Assembly: GCA_905221605.1 (NCBI GenBank)
Contig: CAJNDS010002531.1
Span: forward strand, 1 to 64,000
Direction: 5' to 3'
DNA from: Symbiodinium natans
Taxonomy: Eukaryota > Sar > Dinophyceae > Suessiales > Symbiodiniaceae
Length of the DNA: 64,000 nucleotides
The notes beneath the pieces are model-generated. The model made no database searches, was not told where the DNA came from, and saw only the letters and a list, made by a program, of their open reading frames with translations. Both the position numbers and the translations under genes were made by a program. Positions 30,022 to 40,527 of the stretch are shown here, piece after piece (positions within the stretch are counted from its first letter, which is position 1; the number at the start of each line of letters is the position of its first letter).

Positions 30022-31546
30022 GTAAGCCCCCGCAACTCCTCTTTCCGCAACAGAAGGACAAACAACGACCCTCTCCAGTCCAAACCCTCAACCTTGGCAG
30101 CCACCCTCAACCAGCCCCCAACTTCTCCCCAATAACGTGCATTCTGCCACCCGAAACGCCCTGAGCTGGCCTAAATCCCAAACCCTCAGAAGTCCTGAGC
30201 CCCCCGAACCTTGAGGGAGATCTCGCGTCCATGCTCGGGGAGACTACTCTTGTGCAGACCACGCCGAAGTTTCCTCTTTGCACCTGGCGGGGGAGACAGG
30301 ACTCAACCCACTAAACTAAACACCTTGCGATGTTCCCCTTATACTAACAGTCCTTAATGAGGACTAGAATAGGGGGTATTATAATCCCCATTAAGGACTT
30401 TTCGTATAAGGGGGAACATCCCAATAAGCACCTCAAGTTCCAAGAGCTCTGAAACCTTTCCTTCCTTAAGCTCTTGTCTTAGTCCGGAGGTCGCTCACTG
30501 GGCTTGAACCTTCCACAATAGAGGTTCAAAGTTTGGCGTTTAGGTTTAGGGGGGGTTGGGGGGGGGGGGGGGAGGTCTCACCTTCAGAATGGTAAAACAT
30601 GGTGGCGGCGCCCGTAAGAGGCCGTGTGACTGAACACATTCTGTGTTTACATTTTTCGCGTCGGGGGCTGAAAACCCAAGTAAAACACACATTTTCGTGA
30701 TCACCGCAGCATTTGCAGGGCTCGAAAACACTGAAGGGTTAGGTCATTTTTTCGGAAAAATGCATTTTCGCTCGAAGCCTGATCCTTTTTTGTGTTGTTT
30801 TTTTCCAGGGGGTCCCCTTTTTTTGATCTTTTGGACGCGTCTTTTGCTCGAATTTGCGCTCTCGCCTAGGCGCGGGTACGTTTTGCTCATTCCCCATGTT
30901 GAACTTTCAAATGGCGATTTTCGGTTCGGGCAGTTTTTTCTGCGTTATGGCTCCGGCAGTTCAGGTTCGAAATAGTGCTTTCGCCACAGCGCAGGCATGA
31001 TTTTCTGGAATTGTGCTTTGGTTGTAACCCAACAGACTTGTGCACTGGATCCTGAAAGTGGCCTCAAGTTGATTCTTCTTCAGGGTTCAAGGTTCAAAGT
31101 TTAGGGTTCAGGTTTCAGGATTTGGGTTTGCACTGCTTGGACTATTCTTTTGGGTTTAAGGATCGTTTGTTTGTTGTGTTTTTTCTAGGGGGTCTTGTTT
31201 TGAAGTTTCGGACACATTTTTTGCTTGAAATTGCGCTGTCGCCTAGGCGCGGGCGCGTTTTGCTTATAAACCCCGAATTAAACAGCAAGGGTTTAGGCCT
31301 TTGGGGATTAGGGGTTCAGGCTTTGGAGTTGCAGGTGTGCAGTCCCAAGTCACGTGATTACCCCACCCCCCCCCCCCCACCCCCCCACCCCGAGCCCCAG
31401 AAATTGTGGTTACTCGCACGGCCTCTTAGAGGCGCCGTCTCCTAAAACATGTGTGTGTGTGTGTGTGTGCGTGCGTGTAGATATATAAATAAACAAATAA
31501 ATAAATAAATAAATACATAAATAAATAAATATATATATATATATAG
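30022..31546. other. Unique region with family 1 element and diverged direct repeat
   Basis: The family 1 hairpin is at 30329-30424. Between 30640 and 31290 the sequence is TTTT/GTTT-rich and unlike its surroundings. Two parts (about 30786-30905 and 31167-31285) are diverged direct repeats, both reading (A/I)LSPRRG(Y/R)VLLI. Microsatellites follow: (GT)n at 31449-31468, (AAAT)n at about 31480-31530 and (AT)n at 31531-31545. Confidence 0.5.
30329..30424. mobile_element. Inverted-repeat element family 1, copy b
   Basis: GATGTTCCCCTTATACTAAC at the left and GTATAAGGGGGAACATC at the right pair. The inner TCCTTAATGAGGA and TCCCCATTAAGGA also pair. Confidence 0.75.
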
Positions 31547-31619
31547 CCGCCCGAGGTTGCGGCGCGACTTTCGTGAGGTTGCTGATGGCGGCGCCGTGCA
31601 ACTCAGCCGAGTTGGGCAG
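31547..31619 (+). CDS. Candidate exon after an (AT)n tract
   Basis: ATATATATAG| supplies the acceptor. The frame reads RPRLRRDFREVADGGAVQ then LSRVGQ, donor CAG|GTTTGCG. Confidence 0.6.
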
Positions 31620-32260
31620 GTTTGCGTTTATAAGCCCTAAGCCCTAAACACACAGCCCTAAACTAACCCTAAACCCTAACCCCTTAAACCCTAAACCCTG
31701 AGATTTAGTGGGTGTCTATTCAAGCCTCCTTTCGAAGGATTTCGAGGCGTGAAGTTCGGGAAATTCGTAGGACTTCCAGGTATGGAGTTTGGGAGAAAGG
31801 TGAGAAAGGTGGAATTTGGGTAAGAGGCTCTCCCTCATAGTAACCCCCCCCCCCCCTAACACCCCAAGCTTAATCATTTAGTTTTTTTTCGTATATGGGG
31901 GGGGGATTTGATATTGGGGGTAGAGGGGTGGTTTTAAGAGTGGGGGGAGGGGAGAAAGACACGACAAAGCGCTGCGCCGTTTTGTCATCCCCTGGCCTTC
32001 CTTTGCGCATGGGCCTGTGCCAGACTGCTTTCGTGATGGTCGGCCGACCCAATACCCTCATCAGCCCTAAAGGCCTGAAGCCTATATATATATATATATA
32101 TATATATAGGCTCAGGGCCCCTAAACCTCTAGAGGCCCTAAAGGCCCTAAAAGCAACTACACTCGATAGACCCTTGGGGCATTCTAAATTCCCCTTTTTT
32201 CGGTTTAAGAGGATCACATTCAGGAATATTTTGCTCAGAGGGTTTCACGGGCCATCCCAG
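31620..32260. other. Intron-like stretch with (TA)n and family 8 element
   Basis: C-strand units 31640-31700, unique DNA, a plus-strand frame at 31895-32080 without splice support, (TA)n at 32082-32108, and the family 8 block AGAGGATCACATTCAGGAA at 32208, which ends in GGGCCATCCCAG|, the acceptor of the next exon. Confidence 0.45.
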
Positions 32261-32389
32261 TACAGGTACTGGCCTCGATGCCTCTGTGCCGCTGAAGACC
32301 ACAGTCTTTTCGACAAGCTCTATGAGGAGCCCCTAAAGAGCGTTTGGCAGGGAGATGCTGGAGTTCGCTATAGGGGCTTCATGGGATGA
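32261..32389 (+). CDS. Candidate terminal exon
   Basis: Acceptor CATCCCAG| is the right end of the family 8 element. The frame YRYWPRCLCAAEDHSLFDKL, YEEPLKSVWQGDAGVRYRGF, MG ends at TGA. A G-strand array starts right after. It is 43 codons with no other long frame. Confidence 0.6.
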   Translation, partial: YRYWPRCLCAAEDHSLFDKLYEEPLKSVWQGDAGVRYRGFMG

Positions 32390-32686
32390 GGGGTTTAGGG
32401 TTTAGGGTTTAGGGTTTAGGGTTTCGGGTTTAGAGGGGGGGGGTTAGGGTTTAGGATACAGGGGGAAAGTTCAGGGGACAGGGGAATCCGGGGATGTTGG
32501 AGTGTTCGGGCATTTGTTCGGGGAGGGTCCTTTCGGAGTGGGCTTGCGGGGGTCAAGATCCACCAAGCCGAAACCAACCTGTCTTAAACCCCATGGCCCA
32601 ATGACACGAATTGAACTCTAAACCCTAAACCCTAAACCCTAAGCCCTATAAACCCTAAACCCCTTAGAGGTGTGCCCGACGCGCAG

Positions 32687-32721
32687 GAGCTGTCTCCTTG
32701 GAAAGCTTCGCCTTACAAGCG
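32687..32721 (+). CDS. Candidate short exon
   Basis: ACGCGCAG| ELSPWKASPYK |GTCACG, after CCCTAAA units. Confidence 0.45.
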
Positions 32722-33575
32722 GTCACGACATCCAGCGTGCCATGGACTTTCTTTTTCCTCTTACCCGTTCCTATAGTAGGGAGTTGGGTGGAAAAAAATG
32801 TGTGCTGTACCCTTAACATCCCGCCCAAAAGGCCCTTTCAGGGAGCATGTGGGGCACCTACATCCCTACACCCTAAACCCCTAAAACCCTAAACCCTAAA
32901 CCCCTAAAACCCTAAACCCTAAAACCCTAAACCCTAAAACCCTAAAACCCTAAACCCCAAGAACCCGTCAGTTTTGGTGGAGACTTGCACTGCGGGGCCG
33001 GTGGCTAATGGTGTACTGGGGTTTAGGGTTTAGGTTTTAGGGTTTATAGGGTTTATAGGGCTTATAGGGCTTATAGGGTTTATAGGGTTTATAGGGTTTA
33101 TAGGGTTTATAGGGCTTATAGGGCTTATAGGGTTTATAGGGTTTAAAGGGTTTATAGGGTTTATAGGGCTTATAGGGCTTATAGGGTTTACAGGGTTTAT
33201 AGGGTTTATACGGTTTATAGGGCTTATAGGGCTTATAGGGTTTATAGGGTTTATAGGGTTTATAGGGTTTATAGGGTTTATAGGGTTTATAGGGTGTATA
33301 GGGTTTATAGGGTTTATAGGGTTTATAGGGTTTATAGGGTTTAGGGTTTATAGGGTCTAGGGTTTAGGGTTTAGGGTTTAGGGTTTAGGGTTTAGGGTTT
33401 AGGGTTTAGGGTTTAGGGTTTAGGGTTTAGGGTTTAGGGTTTAGGGTCTGTTTAGGAGCAGCTAGCTTAAGAAACCCAAACCTATTCTTTTTGTAAGGTT
33501 ATTGGTTAAACAACTAATTATAGGACTCTTAGACTTTTTGGGAACCTACATAAAAGTAAGTTTTGGATTCTTCAG
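32722..33575. repeat. Arrays of CCCTAAAA, then TTTATAGGG, then TTTAGGG
   Basis: At 32870-32957 the C-strand unit is mixed CCCTAAA and CCCTAAAA. At 33035-33350 a 9-mer TTTATAGGG (and CTTATAGGG) dominates for about 35 units. At 33355-33447 it returns to about 13 pure TTTAGGG units. No exon. Confidence 0.85.
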
Positions 33576-33620
33576 GTACAAGGAGGAGGGCTACCCGGCT
33601 ACCCCCCTTACGAGCCTTCT
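33576..33620 (+). CDS. Candidate exon, Gly/Pro-rich
   Basis: GGATTCTTCAG| VQGGGLPGYPPYEPS |GTAGGAGT, 15 codons with a good pyrimidine tract. GTAAGTTT just upstream could be another donor. Confidence 0.6.
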
Positions 33621-34007
33621 GTAGGAGTAAACCCTAAACCATCCTAAACCCTAAAACCCTAAACCCGAAGGCTTCATGTTCGTAAGTCTTTTTGGGGTCA
33701 GGCATATATAGCGCGCCACGGAGCTCGGGGGCGAGGGCCCCCGAAAGATCCCCAAAGGCAACAGGAGTCATGAGCAACTTCTCAAACCTAGGATGGGTGT
33801 ATGGTTTAGGGTTTAGGCTAGGGAGAAATTATAGGGTTTAGGGATTTAGGGTTTAGGGTGTAGGGTTCTCGGGATGTATCATGAGAGACCTTAAGAAGCA
33901 GCCGCAAGCGCTAAGGTTTAGGGTTTAGGGTTTAGGGCTCATAGGGTTTCAACCTTTTCGCGTGTTAGGGCGCAGGAGCTTTGCTCTAATTCGCCGCCAG
34001 CCCGTAG

Positions 34008-35757
34008 GTGCGTGGACGACTCCTTGCTGCTCGCATCTGCGACCTACCGCCGCGTGGTGGCGCTCCTGAGGGAGGTTCCCTCTGTGTGTGTGTGTGTGCA
34101 CAATGCTTCTTCTATATCCCCCTTGGGAATTATTTGTGTGTTTTTGTTTATATAAAACCCAACAGGAGATTAAAAAGACTAATTTTATTGAGGTTCTAAG
34201 GGGAGTATAGTCTTACCTACAGCCTCACTACTCATAGAACTTAAACCCTCAACCCTAAAACCCCAAAGGAGGGCTGATGAGGGCTCCCCCTACTACTTAT
34301 ACCACAGAGTTAGCACAGAACAGTATACCCACTAAACCCTAAACCCTAAACCCTAAAAACCCTAAAACCCCTATAAGCCCTGTAAACCCTATACAGCCTA
34401 GACCCTAAACCCATCTCCTATCTAAACCCTAGGCGCACCCGTTCTTGCCGCGCCAGGTCTTCGGTGTCGCAGTCGGCTACTCCATTGTCAACTTGCCACT
34501 GGACGGCGGATTTTTGGAGCGTTGACACTTTCCACAAGCCGATCCCTAGGGCTCCAAACAAGGGTTTAGGGTTTAGGGTTTAGGGTTTAGGGTAGCCCAA
34601 AGTAGGCAGTATTTATAGACGTTAGACCCCAATGTAGGTATTATTTGTATACTTGGAGCCCTAGGGGGTAGGAAGAAAACAGCAAGCCCTTATTTCCGCG
34701 GATACCCCCCCTGCGATTTACGGCTTTTGTCCGAGCTTTCCCCACCACCTATGCCCTAAGCCCTAACAAGCCATTAAGCCCCTAAGCCCCTAAAACCCCT
34801 AAACCCTGAACCTCATGCCTAAGCGCAACTCTGTTGGCCCGGGCGCCTCCGGAATGGCCCTCAGGAGCCAGGTGGAACGATGAAAAACGCCCTCAGGGAG
34901 CGGAACTTGGGGCTATAGGGCTTTAGGGTTTGGGGTTTAGGGTTTAGGGTTCAGGGCTCGAGGGTTTATGTGTTAGGGCGGTAGGGCTTCAGCACAGCAC
35001 AGGGTAATCAGCAAAGGGTAATCAGCCCCCACATCAAGAACACCCCCTGCAAAACCAAGCGCAGGACTGTCCTTTTAGACTCCCGCAGGGTTTAGGGTTT
35101 AGGGTTTAGGGTTTAGGGTTTAGTTTTCCGGTTCCCTGGCACCGGAAGGTATGCAGATGGTGAGGACTGGACAGAGTCTCGACGACCATTGAAGCAGGGG
35201 GCCTCCAGCCCTACAATCTCGGGCTCAGGGTTTGGGGTTGAAGTTCTTGTAAGGTCTCGGGTTTAGGGTTTAGGGTTCAGGGTTTAGGCCGTTTAGGAGA
35301 GAAGGTTGAGGGTTTAGGGTTTAGGGTCCAAAGAAAGGGGGCTTGGAGAGAAAAGGGCTCAGGCATGAGGACTGCGAGCCCATCCGCTTCACGCCCTTTC
35401 TACTTCTCAGCAAGCGATAAGTCTTGCTGGCCGTTCAAGGTGCTCTCCTAGCACTCTCACCTAGATGCTCTTCGCCGAGCAGGGGGGGGGGGATTTCTTG
35501 GGAGCTTTCAGCCTCCATACGGTCCACACCCTAAGCCCTACACCCTAAACCTTAAAACCCTAAACCCTAAACCCTAAACACAAAAACCCTAAAACCCTAG
35601 AACCCTAAAACCCTAAAACCCTAAAACCCTAAACCCTAAAACCCTAAACCCTAAAACCCTAAAACCCTAAAACCCTAAAGCCCAGGAGTACCACCGCGAC
35701 AACTACAAGTCCGAGGGCAATCGCATAGCTGCAGCTGGAACCACCACCGCCCACGAT
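34008..35757 (+). CDS. Five-exon gene model, unknown function
   Basis: Exons are 34008-34074, 34457-34520, 35039-35089, 35363-35439 and 35686-35757, with phases agreeing at the four junctions (0, 1, 1, 0). They read CVDDSLLLASATYRRV then VALLRE; VFGVAVGYSIVNLPLD then GGFLE; HPLQNQAQDCPFRLPQ; MRTASPSASRPFYFSA then SDKSCWPFK; and EYHRDNYKSEGNRIAA then AGTTTAHD. Acceptors are CCGTAG, GCGCCAG, CATCAAG, GGCTCAG and AGCCCAG. Donors are GTTCCC, GTTGAC, GTTTAGGG, GTGCTC and GTCACC. The 35686 frame runs on to TAA at 35784, so this could also be the last exon. Introns carry a family 6 element, C-strand and G-strand arrays, and a CCCTAAAA block. No domain recognised. Confidence 0.55.
34112..34210. mobile_element. 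Family 6 inverted-repeat element with 4-bp duplication TCTT
   Basis: Ends CTATATCCCCCTT and AAGGGGAGTATAG are near inverted repeats. TCTT occurs on both sides (34108-34111, 34211-34214). It shares CCCAACAGGAGATTAAA-type interior with the copy at 62558. It lies in the intron after exon 34008-34074. Confidence 0.75.
35520..35680. repeat. CCCTAAAA (8-mer) array
   Basis: CCCTAAA alternates with CCCTAAAA, a locally spread variant. The complementary TTTTTAGGG 9-mer block lies at 35818-35905. Confidence 0.85.
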
Positions 35758-36246
35758 GTCACCATTGGGGCGGGAGGGGCCTAAAGCCCAGCCACGTGAG
35801 TCGAACCTTAGGGCCTTAGGGTTTTTAGGGGTTTTAGGGCTTTGGGGGTTTTTAGGGTTTTTAGGGTTTTTAGGGTTTTTAGGGTTTTTAGGGTTTTTTA
35901 GGGTTTAGGGTTTAGGCGTTTAGGTTTTTGGGGTTTAGGGTTTAGGGTTTAAGATCCAAAGGCCTTGAGCCCTGAAGCCCCAAATCCAAAAAAACTGTCA
36001 CCCCCAAGCCCTGAAAAAGCCCGCAAACCCACATCCAACAATTCGTAGCGATTCAGGGTCTAGGGTTTAGGGTCCGCGAAGACCCCATCTAGCGTTTGAA
36101 CCCTAAAACCGCAACCCTAAACCCTCAAACCCGACAGCCCTAAAACCCTAAATCCCTACACCCCAAAGCCCTCAAACCCTAAAACCCTAAATCCCTAAAC
36201 CCTAAAGCCCTCAAACCCGACAGACCTAAAATCCTAAATCCCGCAG

Positions 36247-36288
36247 ATCGGGAGGCCAGCTTTGGTGCCGCTAGGGAGCTGAGGCTTG
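36247..36288 (+). CDS. Candidate short exon
   Basis: ATCCCGCAG| REASFGAARELRL |GTCGTTG after CCCTAAA-type units. The only stop-free frame starts with two carried bases. Confidence 0.5.
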
Positions 36289-37055
36289 GTCGTTGCAGCT
36301 TCTGAGGGCCTTAGGGTTGAATTAGGGTTTCGGGTTTAGGGTTTAGGGTTTCGGGTTTAGGGTTTAGGGTTTAGGGTTTAGGGTTTAGGGAATAGGGTTC
36401 AAGTTAGGGTTTAATTAGGGTTTCGGGTTTAGGGCTTAGGGAAACTTGGGGAGATTCGGATTTGGGGCTTAGGGTCTTGTGCAAAAAAAAAGAGGGGTTT
36501 GAACAAAGAATTTGAAGCAACGAGATGTTTGGGGACTTTGGCGTTTTAGGGTTCAGGGGCTTTAGGGGCTGGAAGCCCAACATGTGGGCTCTGGTGTTTT
36601 AGTGTTCGGGGCGTCATGGGGGTTTGGGGTGCTTTGGAGGCATAGGGCGCAAGTCTTGTTTTGAGTTTGTCCCGACATTCACCCTTCCTTCCTTCCTTCC
36701 TTCCTGGAAAGCTTCCTTCCTGGAAAGCTTCCTTCCTTCCTTCCTTCCTTCCTGGAAAGCCGAAGGGTTTGAGTTCCAGGGTTTCGGGTTTTGGGGTTTG
36801 GGGTCTAGGGTACCAAGAACTGTTTCGAGCCTGCATTCTCAGCTCAGAACCCGAACCGCGACAACCCCCAAAGACTGATTGAAGCACCTTTTCAGCAACA
36901 AAGCAGAGTTGCGCTTTTTTGGTTTACAGGGCTTAGGGTCACTGACCCTCACCCTCTCGCAACCCTACCAGAAACCCCTGGGTTTAGGGTTTGGGCTTTA
37001 GGCCTTGTCTTGTCTAGGGTTTTAAAGGGTTTTAGGGTTGCCCCTTGGTTTCAAG
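36289..37055. other. Arrays and a (CTTC)n tract, no exon
   Basis: G-strand arrays to 36445, then unique DNA with (CTTC)n at 36686-36752 interrupted by CTGGAAAG. A Ser/Leu/Pro frame here is an artefact of the microsatellite. Confidence 0.5.
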
Positions 37056-37091
37056 TACCCGGGAGTGTTCGATGATGCATGGATGCAAAAA
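37056..37091 (+). CDS. Candidate short exon
   Basis: GGTTTCAAG| YPGVFDDAWMQK |GTGATTTAGGG, 12 codons in phase 0. Confidence 0.6.
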
Positions 37092-37175
37092 GTGATTTAG
37101 GGTTCTCGGGTTGTAGGGTGTTAGGGTTCTAGGATTGTAGGGTGTCAGGGTTCTACGGTCAGAACCTGAACCTTA

Positions 37176-37237
37176 GGATGTACTAACAGTCCTCAATAGG
37201 TATTAAGGACTGTTAGTACAGGGGGGTTAAATCCCAA
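37176..37237. mobile_element. Inverted-repeat element family 1, short copy
   Basis: GTACTAACAGTCCTCAATAG pairs with TATTAAGGACTGTTAGTAC almost perfectly, forming a compact hairpin without the long outer arms. Confidence 0.75.
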
Positions 37238-37278
37238 TCTGAACCCCTAAAGCGGTTTTCGTCCCGAGTCCCTGGCAG

Positions 37279-37348
37279 GTTCAAGCACCTGGAGACGGGC
37301 CTCGAATTCGGCTTCCCGCAGACGAACGGCCACTGGGACTCTCTTCCT
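37279..37348 (+). CDS. Candidate exon
   Basis: CCCTGGCAG| FKHLETGLEFGFPQTN then GHWDSLP |GTAGGATTTAGG. It is in phase with the next exon at 37542. Confidence 0.65.
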
Positions 37349-37541
37349 GTAGGATTTAGGGGCTTGGGTGCAGGGACTTGGTTCAGGCTTTGTCTTTTGT
37401 TCATGGTTTAGGGCTTAGGTTTTAGGGTGTACCTGTGGCTCCTTAACCCTACAGAATGGTAGGATAAAGGCGCCTATATATGTAGGGCGTAACTTCCCAA
37501 ATCGTAAGTAAAGGGAGCCCCAGGTATAGACTTGGTTCAAG

Positions 37542-37598
37542 GCGTGGGCCTTCTGCTGGTTTCGAGGTTCTGCGCATGAACTGCTTGGAAGTCCAGTG
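37542..37598 (+). CDS. Candidate exon
   Basis: TTGGTTCAAG| AWAFCWFRGSAHELLGSPV |GTGAGG, exactly 19 codons. A consensus-like donor, phase 0 at both ends, continuing the 37279 exon. Confidence 0.65.
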
Positions 37599-38402
37599 GT
37601 GAGGTTTCAGGGACTATAAGGGGTGTGGAGATCTTTCAAGAGGGCCACGGGCCGTCTGATGAAGGGTTTAGGGTTTAGGGTTGATAAGGTTTTGACTTCA
37701 GGATGATCTGGGTTCCAAAAAAAGGGTTCAGGGTCCATAGGAGTTCTCCGAGCAGTTGAAGAAATAGCGGAGCCCAAATAGGTGGTTGTCACTTTGTTCC
37801 GCTCTCGGGTTGTTGAGTAATCATATGGGAGTTCCGAAATGAGGGGTACCTTGTTGAGGTCCCTACCACAAGGGAGTTCTACGAATTTGTGTGTTATTAT
37901 ATCTGGGGTGCCTAAATCCTAATCCCTAAACCGTAGACCCCCAATGAGTTCCCTTGTTCGTTGGGGGGTTCCTTTTTAAGACTTCTGCATGTCAGGCTCC
38001 GTCTAGAGCCCCTAACCCCAAAACCCGCAACCCGAGAGGTGAGCAACAACATCTCTAGGGTTTATAGAGGGTTTAGGGTGCTTTAGGGTTGCTAAAATCC
38101 CAAACCTGAAGCCCAAACCCTTCCCTCCCTTGTGCGGGTGGCGCATCGAAACCATAGACCTGAAACCTTACCCTAAACCCCCCAACCAGAAACGTTAAGC
38201 CCGCGCCCCAATCCCTAAACCCCGCTCCTGCTGTGCGGCCGGTGTGCTTGGCGGGGTGGCAGAAACCCTACTGTAAACCCTAAACCCCAAACCCCAAACC
38301 CCAAACCCCAAACCCCAAACCCCAAACCCTAAACCCTAAACCCTAAACCCTAAACCCGGAACCGTAAAAGCCCTTAGAAGGGCTTAGCCTGGCGCCTTGC
38401 AG
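37599..38402. other. Intron-like, no exon supported
   Basis: Short G-strand units at 37668, possible family 3 remnant 37816-37892, drifted C-strand DNA 37915-38260 and a CCCCAAA then CCCTAAA block 38270-38357 leading to the next acceptor. Confidence 0.4.
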
Positions 38403-38473
38403 GGGATGTCTTCGCCTTCACGGAGCCCGTCAACTCCGCCTTTCAGCACCTCGAGTCGCATGCGTTTACTGGG
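38403..38473 (+). CDS. Candidate exon
   Basis: GCGCCTTGCAG| DVFAFTEPVNSAFQHL then ESHAFTG, donor GGG|GTTTAGGG. Phases agree with the following exons at 39404 and 39745. Confidence 0.65.
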
Positions 38474-39403
38474 GTTTAGGGTTTATAGGGTTTAGGGCTA
38501 GGGTATAGGGTATAGGGTATAGGGTATAGGGTTTAGGGTTTAGGGTTTAGGGTTTAGGGTTTAGGGTTTAGGGTTTAGGGTTTAGGGTTTAGGGTTTAGG
38601 GTTTAGGGTTTAGGGTTTAGGGTTTAGGGTTTAGGGTTTAGGGTTTAGGGCTAGGGTTTAGGGTTGAGGGTTCAGGGCTCCCAAGCCCATGCCTAAACCT
38701 TAAACCCTAAACCCTAGACCCTTCACAGGCTTGTTGCAATGGAAGGGGTTTCAGATTCTAGGGCAACCCCCTACCCTAAACCCTAGCCCGAAACCCGAAA
38801 CCCTAAAAATTGGGTGTCCGAGTTCGAGGGCGCTTTGCAACGTGGACTTCCGGGTCAGGGGTTTTGTTCCCACTCAGGTTCCTTAAACCCTAAACCCTAA
38901 AACCCAAAAATCCAAAAACCCTAAAACCCGAAAACCCTTAAACCCTTAAACCCTTAAACCCTTAAACCCTTAAACCCTTAAACCCTAAACCCTAAACCCT
39001 AAACCCTAGCCCTAAACCCGAAACCCTAAAAAATCCTATAGAGCCCACGAACCTTCAGCAGAAGCCCTTGGCCCTCACCATAATCCCGAAACGAATCCGA
39101 AAGCCCCGTCCCCACAAAGGGGATTCGCAAAGTAGAGGTACCCATTGTGTGCCCCTAAACCCTAAACCCGAAACCCGAAACCCTGAACCCTAAACCCTGA
39201 ACCCTAAACCCTAAACCCTAAACCCTTACGAATCCCCTGAAAAGGGGCCGCCAGAATAGCCGGACCCATGCTTTGTTGCCTCATCCCCATGTCCTCCCTC
39301 CCCTAAGTTAGGGTTTGGGGTGGTTTCGGGTTTAGGGTTCGGGTTTAGGGTTTAGGGTTTAGGGTTTAGGGCTAGAGGCACTGCATACCTCGGTGCCTCC
39401 CAG
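38474..39403. repeat. Large intron with G-strand then C-strand arrays
   Basis: After the donor there is a TATAGGG variant run and about 19 TTTAGGG units (38518-38650). C-strand units follow at 38696-39235, including a CCCTTAAA 8-mer block at 38938-38985. A further G-strand block (39303-39372) precedes the acceptor of the next exon. Confidence 0.8.
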
Positions 39404-39445
39404 CATCTTCGGTCGGACCTCGCATCTCTGCGGCTTGGCGAAGAG
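39404..39445 (+). CDS. Candidate exon
   Basis: GTGCCTCCCAG| HLRSDLASLRLGEE |GTGAGC, 14 codons with a consensus donor. Confidence 0.65.
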
Positions 39446-39744
39446 GTGAGCAGAGGAGTTGCGGTTACTCAGAGGTCAGATTTGTAGTGTTTCGAGTTAC
39501 TAACCCTAGCTCCCAAAATCCTAGGTTTAGGGGGTTCAAGCTGTGGGTTTAGGGTTTAGGGTTTAGGGGTTAGGGGTTAGTGTTTAGGGTTTATAAGTAG
39601 GGTTTAGGGTTTAGGGTTTTAGGGGAGCTTGTTTGGGCTTTGGCTGGTCTTGGTTGTGGTTCTTTTGCCTTCTTTGGGACCTCTTGGACTCCAAGCCAAC
39701 AAGAACGGAACCCTAAGCCCTAAACCCTAAACCCTAAAGTGCAG

Positions 39745-39776
39745 CTGGACCAGGCCTCCCCTGAGAGTTTCGCCTT
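39745..39776 (+). CDS. Candidate exon next to a family 2 element
   Basis: AAGTGCAG| LDQASPESFA then two bases, donor |GTAATG. The family 2 element starts 4 nt after the donor. Phase agrees with exon 39404-39445. Confidence 0.6.
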
Positions 39777-39780
39777 GTAA

Positions 39781-39901
39781 TGCTTGGAGGTTCATGGTAC
39801 TTATTGACCAGTTCTAGCCATATTAGGGCACTTCGGGGGCTGATAAGTGGGGTTATAAGTACAGTTATAACTGCTTAATCAGTACCATGAACCTCCAAGT
39901 A
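39781..39901. mobile_element. Family 2 inverted-repeat element, complete copy
   Basis: TGCTTGGAGGTTCATGGTAC and GTACCATGAACC...TCCAAGTA are reverse complements. Inside, GTTATAAGTACAGTTATAAC is itself palindromic. Confidence 0.8.
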
Positions 39902-40527
39902 AACCCCTATATTGGGGGGTTTCCGAAAAGAGCGGGGGAGTGTGGCGAGGCCCGGAGCTTCGGGGTTGAGGGTTTCGGATTTAGAGGGGTTCAGGGTTGA
40001 GGGTTCAAAGGGTCAAAGGGTTGAGGGTTGAGGGTTGAACCATGAGGAATTATGTCGTGAGGGACTTCCGGCAAAAACGCTTAAAGTCAGTAGCTGCGAA
40101 GCAGTCCGGGAAAAACAATGCGGAAGGAGACTAAATGGGACTCGTTGCTGACATGGACGGATCGATTGCAGACCGGCTTTTCGCTGATGATTCATTCCAT
40201 GCGTTGCCACCCTCCTAGGCACATGTAGCCATGTTAAGACACCAACCTGCATTGACACTTGAGAAACACCGGGCTTACAGGCGGCCACAATGTCGGGCGT
40301 TGGATGCACAGCTGTCTGAGCCTACAAGTCAGAATGCCTGCGCAGAAGAGTGGAAGTGTGAATAGCTTTACGGGGGTGATGAGCTTTAGTGATGTGTGCT
40401 GTGTCCTCCCGGCCTTGGAAGAGGGAGCCAGCAGGGCTTTCGAAAGGCTACTGAGGAAGTACAGGCAACAAAAGCACACAACACCAAACCGATCTGAGCA
40501 ATTTTTGGTTCTTTTGGAGGCGTCAAA
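39902..40527. other. Unique stretch upstream of a gene start, coding-like pieces
   Basis: A plus-strand frame around 40137-40370 (VADMDGSIADRLFADD and, after a TAG, MLRHQPALTLEKHRAY) and another at 40376-40490 (DVCCVLPALEEGASRAF) are open but broken. They may be old exons or a 5' region of the gene that starts at 40528. Confidence 0.35.

Noticed and set aside
36624-36882. Ser/Leu/Pro-rich plus-strand ORF
   Set aside because: It is a translation of the (CTTC)n microsatellite.
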